Positions 41,193 through 52,500 of a stretch of 64,000 nucleotides of DNA are shown here, one piece after another. The notes beneath the pieces were generated by a model, which saw only the letters and a program-made list of their open reading frames with translations, searched no databases and had not been told where the DNA came from. The stretch comes from Flavobacterium phragmitis (GTDB lineage Bacteria > Bacteroidota > Bacteroidia > Flavobacteriales > Flavobacteriaceae). Numbering within the stretch: the stretch's first letter is position 1; the number at the start of each line of letters is the position of its first letter. A program made the translations under genes and the position numbers. The stretch covers positions 62,001 through 126,000 of the forward strand of contig NZ_FOMH01000006.1 of assembly GCF_900112575.1 (NCBI RefSeq). Direction: 5' to 3'.

Positions 41193-42701
41193 TTAGTAAT
41201 TAGGATTTTGAACAAGTTTAGTATTCTCTAAATCTTTCTGTGGAATTGGCCAAATTTCATTTTTACCAGATACAAATCCGCTGCTAGAAAGTACAGAAGC
41301 CGCTTTGCCTGTTCTAACTAGGTCAAACCAGCGGTGTCCTTCACCAGCTAATTCTAATCTTCTTTCGTTTGCAATCGCATCTAGTGATACTGGCACAGAA
41401 GCCAATCCAACTCTAGCTCTTACTGCATCTAATAAAGCTTGTGCTCTAGCACCAGTTCCTCCTAAAGCTTCGGCCTCCATTAAATAAGTATCTGCTAAAC
41501 GAATCGCGTAAGTATCTTGTTTGTAATTTAAAGCTTGTGCTCCACCACCCTGAGAGGTATCAGAATTTAATGGCATAAATTTCTTTAAGAAATATCCTGT
41601 ATCTTGATCCCCTGGTGCATACTTAGCTTTTCCAGAAGCTGTCAAAGCACGCAGATCAAAAATTGTAGCATTAAAACGAGGATCTCCTTTTAAAGCATCA
41701 TATAAACTTTGAGTTACTGGATTAAAACTCCATCCTGAGATATAATCTGGTAGCGTTTGGTCTTCTCTGCCATATCCTCTTGGTCCCACCATGATATTTA
41801 CAGAATTCCCTTCGTCGGCTCCACCGCCCCAGAATCCCCAGTCTGCATTACTTTTATCTGTATGCATAATTTCGATAATAGCTTCTGAGTTGAATTTATT
41901 ACTGATCACCCATAAATCTGAAAAATTACTTAGTAATTTATAACCATAAATGCTGGTTCCTCCCGGCGTACCGTTTACCTCTGCAAATTCAGTAGCAGCT
42001 AGAGAATTTTTTCCTTCATATAAATAAACTTTACCTAATAGAGCTTGTACAGATCCTTTAGAAAAACGTCCTGCTTCTGTTGCTATGTCGATAGTATTTG
42101 GCAAAGCAGCTTTAGCTTCAAGTAAGTCTTTTTCAATTTGTGCATATACTTCTTCTGGCTTAGACTGTGTAATAGTATAAGTCTCTGCCGGTGAAATTGG
42201 CGCCGTAATTAATGGTAAGTTTCTAAAAGTTCTAACTAATTCAAAATAGTAATATCCTCTCATTGCTTTTGCTTCGGCTGCAAAACGAACTTTTTTAGCT
42301 TCGTCCATTTTTACGCCAGGTAATTTCTCTAATAGGATGTTTGCTCTAGCAATACCTTGAAAAAAGTCTCCCCAGAAACTTCTAGGCATATTAATTTTAT
42401 CTATTGTATAATTATCAAAAGCATGAATACCGGCTCCATCTCCAGGACCTCCTCCTCCAGCATAAAAATCATCTGAACCCGCATTTAGCATACAGATCAT
42501 ATTTTCAAAACCTTTGGACTGTTTGCCCATTATATCATAAGCAGCAATCAATGCTGAATAGGCTTCTGTTTCATCTTTATAATAATTGTCTACTAATGGC
42601 AATCCTTTTGGATCTACTGTTAAAAAATCTTCACCACAAGAAGTGCTAAGAAGCAGCAATCCAACTGCGATAAATGAATATCTTATATTTCTAATTTTCA
42701 T
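41193..42701 (-). CDS. SusD/RagB-family glycan-binding lipoprotein (operon 1)
   Basis: 502 aa. Lipobox STSC followed by GEDF. SusD features: DFLTVDPKGLP at the start, TPR-like helical body (SFWGDFFQGIARANILLEKL, AAEAKAMRGYYYFELVRTF), and the C-terminal signature IANERRLELAGEGHRWFDLVRTG. Forms the lid on the SusC barrel and captures oligosaccharide. Twelve nt after susC. Confidence 0.95.
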   Translation of the reverse strand: MKIRNIRYSFIAVGLLLLSTSCGEDFLTVDPKGLPLVDNYYKDETEAYSALIAAYDIMGKQSKGFENMICMLNAGSDDFYAGGGGPGDGAGIHAFDNYTIDKINMPRSFWGDFFQGIARANILLEKLPGVKMDEAKKVRFAAEAKAMRGYYYFELVRTFRNLPLITAPISPAETYTITQSKPEEVYAQIEKDLLEAKAALPNTIDIATEAGRFSKGSVQALLGKVYLYEGKNSLAATEFAEVNGTPGGTSIYGYKLLSNFSDLWVISNKFNSEAIIEIMHTDKSNADWGFWGGGADEGNSVNIMVGPRGYGREDQTLPDYISGWSFNPVTQSLYDALKGDPRFNATIFDLRALTASGKAKYAPGDQDTGYFLKKFMPLNSDTSQGGGAQALNYKQDTYAIRLADTYLMEAEALGGTGARAQALLDAVRARVGLASVPVSLDAIANERRLELAGEGHRWFDLVRTGKAASVLSSSGFVSGKNEIWPIPQKDLENTKLVQNPNY

Positions 42702-42712
42702 GATTTTAAATT

Positions 42713-45700
42713 TTAAAATTGTAAATTAACCCCTAACATCACAGTTCTAGCTTGTGGATAATATCCTTTATCAATACCTAAAACTCCTCCACCAATTTCT
42801 GGATCATAACCAGAGTATCTTGTAAATGTCAATAAATTTTCGCCTGTTAAATAAACCCTAGTTTTTGAAAGTCCTGCTTTTGACACAACATCACTTGGCA
42901 GATTATATCCAATTTGTACTGTTTTTATTCTCCAGTAATCCCCATCTTCTAAGTAAAAATCTGAAGGGCGTGAAAAGTTTTTGTTGTTATCAACAGAAGA
43001 CAAAATGGGATAAGAATTAGTAGAACCTTCTCCTGTCCAGCGTCCTAATGCAGATGTTTGATAGTTAGCATCTGTAATATCTAGACGACGAAGTCCTTGG
43101 AAAATTTTGTTTCCTATTGCTCCTTGCGTAAAGATTAATAAGTCAAAGTTTTTATAATCTAAATTAAGTGTAAAACCGTACGTGTATTTTGGAAGTGGGC
43201 TTCCGATAAAAGTTTTATCATCATCATTAATTTGTCCATCTCCATTAAGATCCTGCCATCTAAAATCACCTGGTCTTGCATCTGGCTGGATTAAACCTCC
43301 ACTAGCATTTGTGTAAGCATTAATTTCAGCTTGATTTTGAAAAATACCTTGTGTTTTAAATCCGTAAAAAGAGTTATATGACTGTCCAACTTGTGTTCTT
43401 GTAACTGCTCCCATATTTTGGAAAGAAGCATCTCCAGAGATAAACTGAATTCCTTGTCCTAAATTCGTAACTTCATTTTCTAAATAAGAAATGTTTCCAC
43501 TTATGCCAATGTTAACTTGTCCAATTTTTTTGCGATAAGATAATTCTAAATCAACACCTTTATTTTGCATATCTGCAATATTTGCAGATGGTCTTCCAGG
43601 GCTGCCAACGTGTCCAGGTAAATCGATATCCTGTAAGATACCTTTTGATTTTTTAATATAAAAATCAGTAGTTAAAGAAAAATCATTAAACAATGTAAGA
43701 TCAAATGCAACGTTAGCCTGGCTCGTTTCTTCCCATTTCAAATCTGGGTTAGCAGGTGCATTTGGGCTGTTTCCAATTACAACAGAACCTTGGTTTCCAA
43801 TTGTATAATTTCTGCCTGATCCAATTGTAGGCAAGAATTTGAAATCTCCGATAGCGTCACTACCTGTTATACCGTAACCTCCTCTAAATTTCAATTGTGT
43901 AACTACTTTGTTTTCTGGCCAGAAATTTTCTTTTGTTGGAACCCATCCTAAAGAGAATGATGGAAAAGTTCCATATTTATTATTTTGACCAAAACGAGAA
44001 GAACCGTCACGACGAACAATACCAGTCACCAAGTATTTTTCTTTATAATCATAATTTAATCTTGCAAATAATGAAGTTACTTTATGCTCATACCCATCGT
44101 AAGCCGAAGCAGTAATATCGTCTGTAACCGCACCAGAATTAAAAGTAGCTTCATCAAAATTAGTTGCTGGCAAGTTTTTATAAGTAACCGTAGATCCAGA
44201 AGTAATATTATCTACATAAGCTCCTTGTCCAACTAATACAGAAAAATTGTGATCATCAATTTGTTTCGTGTATGAAATTGTGTTTTCAATATTCCAGCCA
44301 AAACCTCTGTTGTTGTTTCTAGTCAAACTATTATTTGGATTAATAGTAGAAGAGTTGAAATAAAATACCGGAGTGAAACTTTCTGCTCCCCAGTACGCTA
44401 ATTTACCTCCTAAAGTACTTCTAATTTTTAGGCCTTTTATAGCCTCTAATTCTAAGTAAGCGTTTCCAACAAAATTATCAGCCCATCCATAATTTCCTAA
44501 TCTTGTTTGAATATAAGCCAATGGATTACTCATTTCTTGAGTAACTACTTGAGAAATACCATATGGATTTCCGTTTGGATCTCTCAAAATATAATTTTGA
44601 TTGTATGGATATCCGCTTGCAACAGCTGGATCAGTAACGATTGCAGGTGTAGTTGGATCTAAATTGATTGCAGAACTTAATGGTCCTCCATATTCATTAT
44701 TGGTATTTCCAATTCCAACATTTTTTTCGTGAGAGTAACCTAAAGTTTGACCAAAAGTTAATCCTTTTACAATTTTATGTGTTGAGTTTAAACGAATATT
44801 TTTTCTGTTGTAGCTTGAAATTGGAGTAGCTACAATTCCTTCCTGATCTAACAATCCAAAAGAAACATAAAAAGTCGAAACATCATTTCCTCCAGATAAG
44901 CTTAATTCATGACCATATTTCTGAGCATTGTCATTAAAAATCGTTTTTTGCCAATCTGTACCTGCTCCATAAGAAGATGGATTTTCATAAGGAAGTTTAT
45001 ATGGCTTGTTAGGATCTGGAGTGTAACCATTTGCATATCTTTCATTCATCAAAGTAGCATACTCTGTAGCATTAAGCAAATCTAGTTTTCTCGCTGCTGC
45101 TGAAAAACCTGTATAACCATTATAATTAACTGTCATTTTTCCAGATTTCCCTTTTTTAGTAGTAATAAGGATAACTCCTGCAGCCGCTCTTGCTCCATAA
45201 ATAGCTTGAGATGCCGCATCTTTAAGAACCTCCATAGAAGCAATATCTGATTGATTTAAATAACCAATACCGCCTGCGTCGACAATTACACCATCAACTA
45301 CCCATAATGGTTCGTTGTTGCCAAAAGAAGTAATACCCCTTACACGTATTGTAGAAGAAGATCCTGGCTGCCCTGCATTTGCTGCAATAGTAACCCCCGA
45401 AACCCTTCCCTGAAGGGACTGCTCAACTCTTGTAATTGGCAAATCTTCCAGGTCGGAAGCTTTTACACTGGAAATTGCTCCAGTAACAACAGATTTCTTT
45501 TGAGTACCGTATCCAACCACTACAACCTCATTTAAAGATTGTGATTCTGGTTTTAATTGAATTGAGATTTTTGTTCTACCATTTACAGCTTCATTTACTG
45601 TAGTGTAACCAATAAAGGTAATTGTTAAAGTTCCGTTTGAAGGTACTTGTATCTGAAACTTCCCATCAAAATCGGAAGCTGTTGATTTAGTTGTACCTTT

Positions 45701-45838
45701 TAATAAAACTGTTGCACCTGGAACAGGCATTCCACTTTCATCGCTTATCATTCCATTTACTGTGACATCCTGAGCCACAGCTATAACCGAGAATAACAAA
45801 GATGAAATACAAAAAACAAGTAATTTTGTTAATTTCAT
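42713..45838 (-). CDS. SusC/RagA-family TonB-linked outer-membrane protein (operon 1)
   Basis: 1041 aa. Signal peptide to about residue 22, CarboxypepD_reg-like domain (about 24-105, GTTKSTASDFDGKFQIQVP), SusC signature EVVVVGYGTQKKSVVTGA, plug (GVTIAANAGQPGSSSTIRVR, ASQAIYGARAAAGVILITTK), full barrel ending RTVMLGVNLQF. Imports beta-glucan oligosaccharides using TonB. The N-terminus and 5' leader are nearly identical to those of the second SusC gene, the barrels are not. Confidence 0.95.
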   Translation of the reverse strand: MKLTKLLVFCISSLLFSVIAVAQDVTVNGMISDESGMPVPGATVLLKGTTKSTASDFDGKFQIQVPSNGTLTITFIGYTTVNEAVNGRTKISIQLKPESQSLNEVVVVGYGTQKKSVVTGAISSVKASDLEDLPITRVEQSLQGRVSGVTIAANAGQPGSSSTIRVRGITSFGNNEPLWVVDGVIVDAGGIGYLNQSDIASMEVLKDAASQAIYGARAAAGVILITTKKGKSGKMTVNYNGYTGFSAAARKLDLLNATEYATLMNERYANGYTPDPNKPYKLPYENPSSYGAGTDWQKTIFNDNAQKYGHELSLSGGNDVSTFYVSFGLLDQEGIVATPISSYNRKNIRLNSTHKIVKGLTFGQTLGYSHEKNVGIGNTNNEYGGPLSSAINLDPTTPAIVTDPAVASGYPYNQNYILRDPNGNPYGISQVVTQEMSNPLAYIQTRLGNYGWADNFVGNAYLELEAIKGLKIRSTLGGKLAYWGAESFTPVFYFNSSTINPNNSLTRNNNRGFGWNIENTISYTKQIDDHNFSVLVGQGAYVDNITSGSTVTYKNLPATNFDEATFNSGAVTDDITASAYDGYEHKVTSLFARLNYDYKEKYLVTGIVRRDGSSRFGQNNKYGTFPSFSLGWVPTKENFWPENKVVTQLKFRGGYGITGSDAIGDFKFLPTIGSGRNYTIGNQGSVVIGNSPNAPANPDLKWEETSQANVAFDLTLFNDFSLTTDFYIKKSKGILQDIDLPGHVGSPGRPSANIADMQNKGVDLELSYRKKIGQVNIGISGNISYLENEVTNLGQGIQFISGDASFQNMGAVTRTQVGQSYNSFYGFKTQGIFQNQAEINAYTNASGGLIQPDARPGDFRWQDLNGDGQINDDDKTFIGSPLPKYTYGFTLNLDYKNFDLLIFTQGAIGNKIFQGLRRLDITDANYQTSALGRWTGEGSTNSYPILSSVDNNKNFSRPSDFYLEDGDYWRIKTVQIGYNLPSDVVSKAGLSKTRVYLTGENLLTFTRYSGYDPEIGGGVLGIDKGYYPQARTVMLGVNLQF

Positions 45839-45921
45839 TTTTCTAAAAATTTTGGTTAATTAATTAGTAATTCGATGCAATACTAAAACTAAATTTTTGT
45901 TTTTCGTATTTATAAATCCAT

Positions 45922-45970
45922 ACAAAAACACATCAAAATGAAAATTTTAATATTATAAAAACACATCAAA
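45922..45970 (-). promoter_or_regulatory. paired operator sites upstream of susC 1 (33-bp spacing)
   Basis: 16-mers ACAAAAACACATCAAA (45922-45937) and ATAAAAACACATCAAA (45955-45970), 15/16 identical and exactly 33 bp apart. The proximal site is 84-99 bases from the susC ATG. The same arrangement, same spacing and same distance recur before susC 2. Confidence 0.75.
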
Positions 45971-46640
45971 AAAAATATAATAAATTAATAATCAATCATT
46001 TACAAAAACAAAAAATAGTACTAAAGAAAAGTTAATTTTAAAAATAAACACTACATAGATTTTTAAATATAAATTAGACGTAAAATTTATAAAACTACAA
46101 CGTGATAGTAGTACAAACAATTACGTAAACACTTATTTTACAAACATTTAAAACCAAAACAGCTATAAAAATTCCTAAAGAACCAAAACAGAGAATATGA
46201 TATTTTTACCTTAGTTTTTTTTCATTATTAATAAAAATTTTAACGGAGGAAAATTCTTATTTTTATATTTTTATATAGGTTTTACTTACAAAAAAGTATT
46301 TTTACATATCGTTTTTTTAGGTTATTTTCATTGTGAAGAAGGGTAAAATTGATTTTTAAATACACTTTTGGAAGATGTAATCCCCAACGTCTCTGATTTA
46401 CTCCCAAAAAACATCAGAAAGAAAGTTTTAGCTAGGTACGTTTTTATTTTTAATGATTGCTTTCAGCCTCTCACTCTCTTAAAAGGAAAAGATTTAGGAT
46501 TTCAAACAAAAATGTAACTAAACAAAGCGTTTGTTATAGCAGAATGATATTAATTGTCTTTTGGATTTTAAGGCAAATTAATATTGCATAAGTGCTTTCT
46601 AATCAAATAATTTCTGTTGACAAACCAAACAAGATCAAAA

Positions 46641-46799
46641 ATGGGCAAGAAAAACGATGATATTAAGACTGAAAACTAAATAAAAGCCCTGGTTGGGACT
46701 TCAATAGAAAATACAAGCTTAAAACAGATCAAAAAACGAATTATTAGTGAATACAGAAGACAATTAAACAGAGAAATAATGCATCTTAAAGTTCATTAA
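46641..46799 (+). pseudogene. possible broken small ORF (one in-frame stop)
   Basis: ATG 46641 reads 12 codons to TAA 46677, then stays open in frame for 39 more codons (LVGTSIENTSLKQIKKRIIS..., helical and basic) to TAA 46797. No family recognised. Could be a decayed gene or chance; codon composition looks more coding-like than the flanking AT-rich DNA. Confidence 0.25.
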
Positions 46800-46815
46800 G
46801 TTATAAACAAAAAAA

Positions 46816-46841
46816 TAGCCCATAATCGAAATTATGGGCTA
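46816..46841 (-). terminator. terminator of the second SusC/SusD operon
   Basis: Perfect 11-bp stem TAGCCCATAAT/ATTATGGGCTA with a 4-nt loop, then seven Ts on the minus strand. About 150 nt after the last gene. Confidence 0.88.
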
Positions 46842-46991
46842 CCCAGGCAATAAACTTAACTTAAACTAACCATAGTAGTTTAAACTTTCTATTATTTTAC
46901 TCTATGTCGTTTGAGTAAAATAAATAATGTTTGAAAATTCGAAAAAGGAATGTTTTAATCTTCCTTTTTCGAAGATAACTAACACAAAATA

Positions 46992-47783
46992 TTATTGAGG
47001 TTTATAAACAAATGTCCATCCTGTACCAGCATCTTTTAAACTTCTTGGCACATATAACACTAATTTATCTTCTGTAAGCGTAATAATATTATATTCATTA
47101 GCTGTATTACCAGCTTCATAACCTAAAATTTTTGAACCTGTAATAAACAGTTTTTTATTAGCAATATCTAAAACAAAACTTCCTTTTTCTGCAGCTGCAG
47201 AAGCGGTTTGATAGTGATTATAGTTTGCGGCACCATTTAAATCAAAATGCATGCTTCCAGCTACATCAAGAGGAGGACAGCAATCTCCGGCATTCCACCA
47301 TGCACTCATCGCAGAATCTGGGTTATCTGGGGGCGACATAAACCAATACATAGCACCAGTACCTGCTGCTCCATCAAAAACCCATGTTTTTCCGGCAGAA
47401 GTATTCGTACTTACTAAGTCATACCAATCTTGATCTAAAGGCGTATCTAATTTATCAATTTGCGCATCTATGGTCTTGGTAAAAAATTCACCTCCTAAAG
47501 TCCCTACAAAAGTAAATGTAGATTTACCAGGAATTGGATATACAAGTGTTATTTCATTTGTCAGAGCTTTGCCTAGGTTATAATCCCAATAACCAGTAAC
47601 ACCTGGTGTATCCATAGTCAAAGTAATTTTATTACCTCCAGGAGTGCTGTGGGTTACTTTTAGATTAACCCCTGCAACATCTGTTGAATTTGTCAAATGC
47701 TGTTCATCTACAATTGGGTCACATGCCGAAAAGACCAGCATAAACGCAGCAATTAATAAATATTTTATATTATAAATTTTCAT
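46992..47783 (-). CDS. surface glycan-binding-type lipoprotein of the second operon
   Basis: 263 aa. Lipobox FSAC followed by DPIVDEQ. PKD/Ig-like N-terminal part (about 35-115), then a lipocalin-like beta-barrel-type region (about 125-262: TWVFDGAAGTGAMYWFMSPP, LVLYVPRSLKD). A Cys-Cys pair (NAGDCCPP). Third gene of a SusC/SusD operon, the slot of SusE/SGBP proteins, but its C-terminal domain is unrelated by eye to the counterpart in the first operon, so the two systems probably bind different parts of the glucan. Confidence 0.78.
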   Translation of the reverse strand: MKIYNIKYLLIAAFMLVFSACDPIVDEQHLTNSTDVAGVNLKVTHSTPGGNKITLTMDTPGVTGYWDYNLGKALTNEITLVYPIPGKSTFTFVGTLGGEFFTKTIDAQIDKLDTPLDQDWYDLVSTNTSAGKTWVFDGAAGTGAMYWFMSPPDNPDSAMSAWWNAGDCCPPLDVAGSMHFDLNGAANYNHYQTASAAAEKGSFVLDIANKKLFITGSKILGYEAGNTANEYNIITLTEDKLVLYVPRSLKDAGTGWTFVYKPQ

Positions 47784-47811
47784 CTTTCTAATTATTAATA
47801 GTTACTAAATA

Positions 47812-49515
47812 TTACCAACCCGGATTTTGAGTATAAACTCCATTTAACACCCTCATTTCTGTTTCTGGAATTGGAACCAATCCTTTAGTTTCTGGTCTGT
47901 ATTTAACACTGTAATTAGCATCCACACCAGAATTTCTAACCTGGATTACATCATTAAATGCACTGTCAACATCACCCCAGCGTACCAAATCAAACCAGTG
48001 CAACCCTTCAAAAGCCAATTCATGTAAACGCTCATCTTTAATAGCTTCCATAGAGTAAGCAACTGGACCTAATTTTGCACGTGCTCTAACGGCATTCATA
48101 CCATCTGCCGTTTTAGTAATTTCTGAATGCATTAATAATACATCTGCGAAACGCATGTAGATAAAATCCTGAGCATGCATCAACTGCATATCTGTATTTC
48201 CCCACGCATACATTTGAACAAACATACCCACATTTGAACCATTCCTATCATGCTGAATTGAACAGTATTTTTTATTGAAATATCCTGTTTCATGATCTCC
48301 TTTATCCTTAGCATAAGTAGCTGTTCCCTGATCTGCTCTTCCAACTTCTAGGATAGAACCACGTTTTCTTGGATCAAGATCTGACCATCCACTATATAAT
48401 TTAGGATTGATAGTGCACCATCCCCATCCTTCACCAAAAGGAACTAAAGAGTTACCACGCATAGAGCTAAATAAAGCAAGCCTATTAGTATAGATATTAC
48501 CATTTGTCCAGCCCCAGTCTCCAAATGAGAATCTTTGTACAAACATTGATTCATAGTTTCCAGTCCCAAAAGTTGGACTAATACCGTCTTGTCCAACCCA
48601 TGACAAATTTTCTGTTGCTGCCCAAGGCAGTACATTATTGCCTGCATTTTTGTTTACATAGGAATATGGCCAAAGATTTCTAAAATCTGGAGTTAATTTA
48701 TGACCACTATTATTGATGCAATCATCTAAGTAAGCAGCAACCTGCGTTCCTGTTATTGTTCCTCCACCTACAAGAGGAAGATCAGTAGTAGCCTGCTTTT
48801 CTATATTACTCATATATCCAGTATAGAATAAAAAGACACGTGCCATATAAGCCTCTGCAACCCACTTATTAGCATGTCCATATCTTGCTGTTGGAATACT
48901 TGTAAAAGGTGTCGCTGGCATTGTCTCTATGGCTGCTTTTAAATCTGAAGCAATTACTGCAAAAGTTTCTGAATAGGTTGATCTAGCAGCATATCGATCT
49001 GCATCATAAGTCATAATAAGAGGTACTCCTCCAAAAAACTTGGCCAATCTAAAGTAAAAGAAAGCTCTCATAAACAAAGCCTCTCCTAATGCTTGTTTCT
49101 TAAAACTATCTGCCTCTGCAACAGTGCTAAAATATTTAGAAAAATCTGCTGTTTGGAGCGACTCTATAATAGCATTAGATCTTGAAATACCATTATAAGA
49201 TTGTTTCCACATATCATGATAGGTATCTTCAGCAGGGTCTTCAAAATTATCCACCCATTTTGCTGATTTATCATCTGGTCCACCACCACCTAACATCATA
49301 TTATCCATCAAGTTTGCGGCCATTTGCTCTTCACTATGAATATTTACTGTATAAAGAGCATTGTAAACTCCTGCCATTGCTTCGTCGATATCTGTTGGTG
49401 TCTTATAAAAAGTATCAACACTTTTCTCTTTAAGATTATCCTGATCCAGGAAATCATCACAGCTTATCGCGATAAAAATTGCCGAAATTGCTATAATAAA
49501 TTTTATATTTTTCAT
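47812..49515 (-). CDS. SusD/RagB-family glycan-binding lipoprotein (operon 2)
   Basis: 567 aa, longer than the operon 1 copy. Lipobox ISC followed by DDFLDQD (acidic). TPR-like body with DMWKQSYNGISRSNAIIESL, KQALGEALFMRAFFYFRLAKFF, and C-terminal signature IKDERLHELAFEGLHWFDLVRWG. Lid partner of the SusC protein encoded 17 nt upstream. Rich in Trp/Tyr in the middle region, suited to stacking on sugars. Confidence 0.95.
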   Translation of the reverse strand: MKNIKFIIAISAIFIAISCDDFLDQDNLKEKSVDTFYKTPTDIDEAMAGVYNALYTVNIHSEEQMAANLMDNMMLGGGGPDDKSAKWVDNFEDPAEDTYHDMWKQSYNGISRSNAIIESLQTADFSKYFSTVAEADSFKKQALGEALFMRAFFYFRLAKFFGGVPLIMTYDADRYAARSTYSETFAVIASDLKAAIETMPATPFTSIPTARYGHANKWVAEAYMARVFLFYTGYMSNIEKQATTDLPLVGGGTITGTQVAAYLDDCINNSGHKLTPDFRNLWPYSYVNKNAGNNVLPWAATENLSWVGQDGISPTFGTGNYESMFVQRFSFGDWGWTNGNIYTNRLALFSSMRGNSLVPFGEGWGWCTINPKLYSGWSDLDPRKRGSILEVGRADQGTATYAKDKGDHETGYFNKKYCSIQHDRNGSNVGMFVQMYAWGNTDMQLMHAQDFIYMRFADVLLMHSEITKTADGMNAVRARAKLGPVAYSMEAIKDERLHELAFEGLHWFDLVRWGDVDSAFNDVIQVRNSGVDANYSVKYRPETKGLVPIPETEMRVLNGVYTQNPGW

Positions 49516-49532
49516 TTTAATTTGTGTTAATA

Positions 49533-52500
49533 TTAAAAATCTGCACTTAATCCAAACATTACCGTTCTAGATTGCGGATATAAACCAAGATCAATTCCCG
49601 AAGCCCATTGGAAGTTTTCATTATGTCCTCCCCAGCGAACTTCTGGATCCATACCGTCATACTTAGTAAATGTGTATAAATTGTTCACTGCTACATAGAA
49701 TTTAAGATTAGAAATAAACTTAACATCTTTTAACAGCTCATTGAAATTGTACCCCACCGTTAAATTATTAATTCTCAAATAATCCGCGTCTTGCATATAG
49801 ATATCAGAAATGTAATTTGTATTTCTGTTTGATACAGAACTTAAACGAGGCATTTTGTTTGAAGTTCCTTCTCCATGCCAACGATCAAAAACATCTGAAG
49901 TATAATTCTGTTTAGGCATATCTGCAAAAGATCTGTAGGACTGCATTACCTGCATACCATATTTACCACTCATTGTTGTATTCAGATAAACATTTTTATA
50001 CTCTAAATTCAATTGAATACCTAATTGGAAATCTGGATTTGGATCTCCCAACATTGTTTTATCTTTTTCATCAATAATACCATCATTATTTAAATCAACA
50101 AATCGAACATCACCAGGACGCTGATCATTAAAATACGGCTGTCCAGTTGGTCCTACATACGCATCAACTTCTTGCTGATTTTGTAAAATTCCAGCTGTTT
50201 TAAAGCCATAGAAATACCCAATTGGATAACCAATCTGTGCTCTTGAAATTTCAGAAGTTCCTTGTGATAATACATGGCTTGGTCCATGAATGATACCATC
50301 AGCATTTGCTACCTTTGTAACTTTATTCTTGTTTGCTGCCCCGCTTAGAGTTAGTCCATATTTAAAATCTCCAATCTTATCTTTCCAGCTCACAGAAATT
50401 TCAAATCCTTTATTTTCAATATCCCCACCATTGATGTAAGGAGGTTCTGCTCCAGATGTTCCTGGAGGCTTAGCTATAACCAGCCAGTCTCTTGTTGTTT
50501 TATTATACCAGTCGAACGTAACACCTAATCTAGAATCAAATAGACTTGCATCCAATCCAAAATCTAACTGTTCTGATGTTTCCCAACTAACACTTGGATT
50601 AGGTACTCTTGCAGGATAAGCAGTTGTTCCAGAAACGGGTTTTGTATCTCCAAAAAAGTATCCTGGAAAAGCATAAGCAATTGTAGATGAATAGTAAAAA
50701 GGATCAATAGCCTGATTTCCATTTTGTCCCCAACTACCTCTTATTTTCAAGAAATTAAGAACTTTTGAAGTACTAGACATAAAATCTTCTTTGGAAAGGA
50801 CCCAACCTGCAGACACAGAAGGGAAATTACCGTATTTGTAGCCGTTACCAAAATTAGACGATCCGTCACGACGTATTACAGCAGAAAGAAGATATTTCTC
50901 TTTATAATCATATTGTGCTCTAGCAAAATATGACATAATACCTCCGCCACCAGCAGCTGAATCAAATCCACTTGCACTAATATCAGCTATTGAAGCTGGA
51001 TTCTTGGTATTATTTAAATAGGCATATCTTGGATCTCCAGGAAATAGTAATCCATTTCGTGAACCACTCATTTCTGTATTTACTGCATTTTTTATTTCTT
51101 CAATTCCAATAACCGCATTAACATTATGATTCCCAAATTGTTTTTGATAGGAAAGCGTATTCGTCCAAGTAGAATTAGCTCCAAAATAAGAATACTGTGA
51201 AGCACCATCAACTGAGTCATTATATAAAACTCCTAAATGATACACCGGATTCATAGATCTGCCATTTCCAAACCAAGAATCAATACCAAAAACTGATTTA
51301 AATCTAAGTCCTGCAACAGGTTCGATTTCTACATAAGCATTTCCTGCAATTTTATAATCTTTAGGATAATTGTAGTTACTTCTGTAATACATTACCGCCA
51401 ATGGATTTGTTTGGTTAGTAGATAATCCATCTAATGTTGGTGAAAAAGCAAATTCACTGATATTTCTATCAAAAGCAGTCTGCCAATAAGCTGGTTGCAA
51501 GGGATTTTGAGTAAGCGCATTATGCAAATCATTACCATAAATATCTCCAGATGATACCCCTCTATTTTGTGTACTTGTGAAAGTTATATTCTCTCCTACA
51601 GTAATAATACTATGGCTTTCATTTTTTTTCAAGACCATCTGGCTATTCATTCTTGTAGTTAACCTTTTGTAACCAGCATCTACAATATTTCCACCAATTA
51701 TACCATCTTGATCGTAATAAGAAACCCCTAATGAATAAGTGATATCCTCACTTCCACCAGTAATATTAAGTGCGTGGCTAACTACTGGCGCATCCTTTTT
51801 AGACATCTCATTAATCCAGTTAGTTCCTTTCCATCCATTTTGAAGATTTTGCCAAATCTCTTCGCCATACTGTACTCCCGCACCTGGATAATTGCTTTCT
51901 AACCATGAATTATTGGTTAACATAGCATGCCAATCATTTGGTGCCAACCCATCATTTACACGTCCTTCATCCATAATATACATGTACTCTTGCGCATTTA
52001 GAGGATCAAGATTTTTGTATATATTCTGAATTCCGTAAAATGAATCGTAGCTAATTCTAGCTGGGCGTCCTTTACGTCCCTTAACTGTAGTAACTAGTAC
52101 AACCCCATTTGCAGCTCTTGAACCATAAATTGCAGAAGATGCCGCATCTTTCAAAACGTCAATAGACTCAATATCCGACGGGCTCAAATAATCAATGTTT
52201 CCAACGGTTACACCATCAACAATATATAATGGATTTGAATTTCCAACTGTACCAAGTCCACGAATAGTAACTTTCGTACCGGCACCTGGCGCACCACTAT
52301 TTCTTGTAATACTAATACCTGGCGCAATTCCTTGAAGCGCTTCCATTGCAGTTCCTGTATTTAACTCCTGAAGTGTTTCTCCTTTAAAGTTCGAAGAGGC
52401 ACCAGTAATCAAAGCTTTCTTTTGGGTACCGTATCCAATAACCACTACTTCATTTAAACTTTGAGATACTGCTTTAAGTACAATATTAAGCTTTGTCCTT

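Larger units (their letters stand above)
45839..46991. other. 1153-base intergenic region upstream of the first susC
   Basis: Contains the susC leader (45839-45885, near-identical to the other susC leader), the paired 33-bp-spaced operator sites (45922-45970), a further TACAAAAACA at 46011-46020, an AACTACAACGT site at 46093-46103, a possible broken small ORF (46641-46799) and the terminator of the second operon (46816-46841). A stop-free stretch of about 53 codons ends near 46518 but lacks an ATG. The rest is AT-rich without detectable features. Confidence 0.7.

Noticed and set aside
46340..46520. Stop-free stretch of about 53 codons ending near 46518
   Set aside because: No ATG or plausible start, no recognisable family; could be chance in AT-rich DNA.
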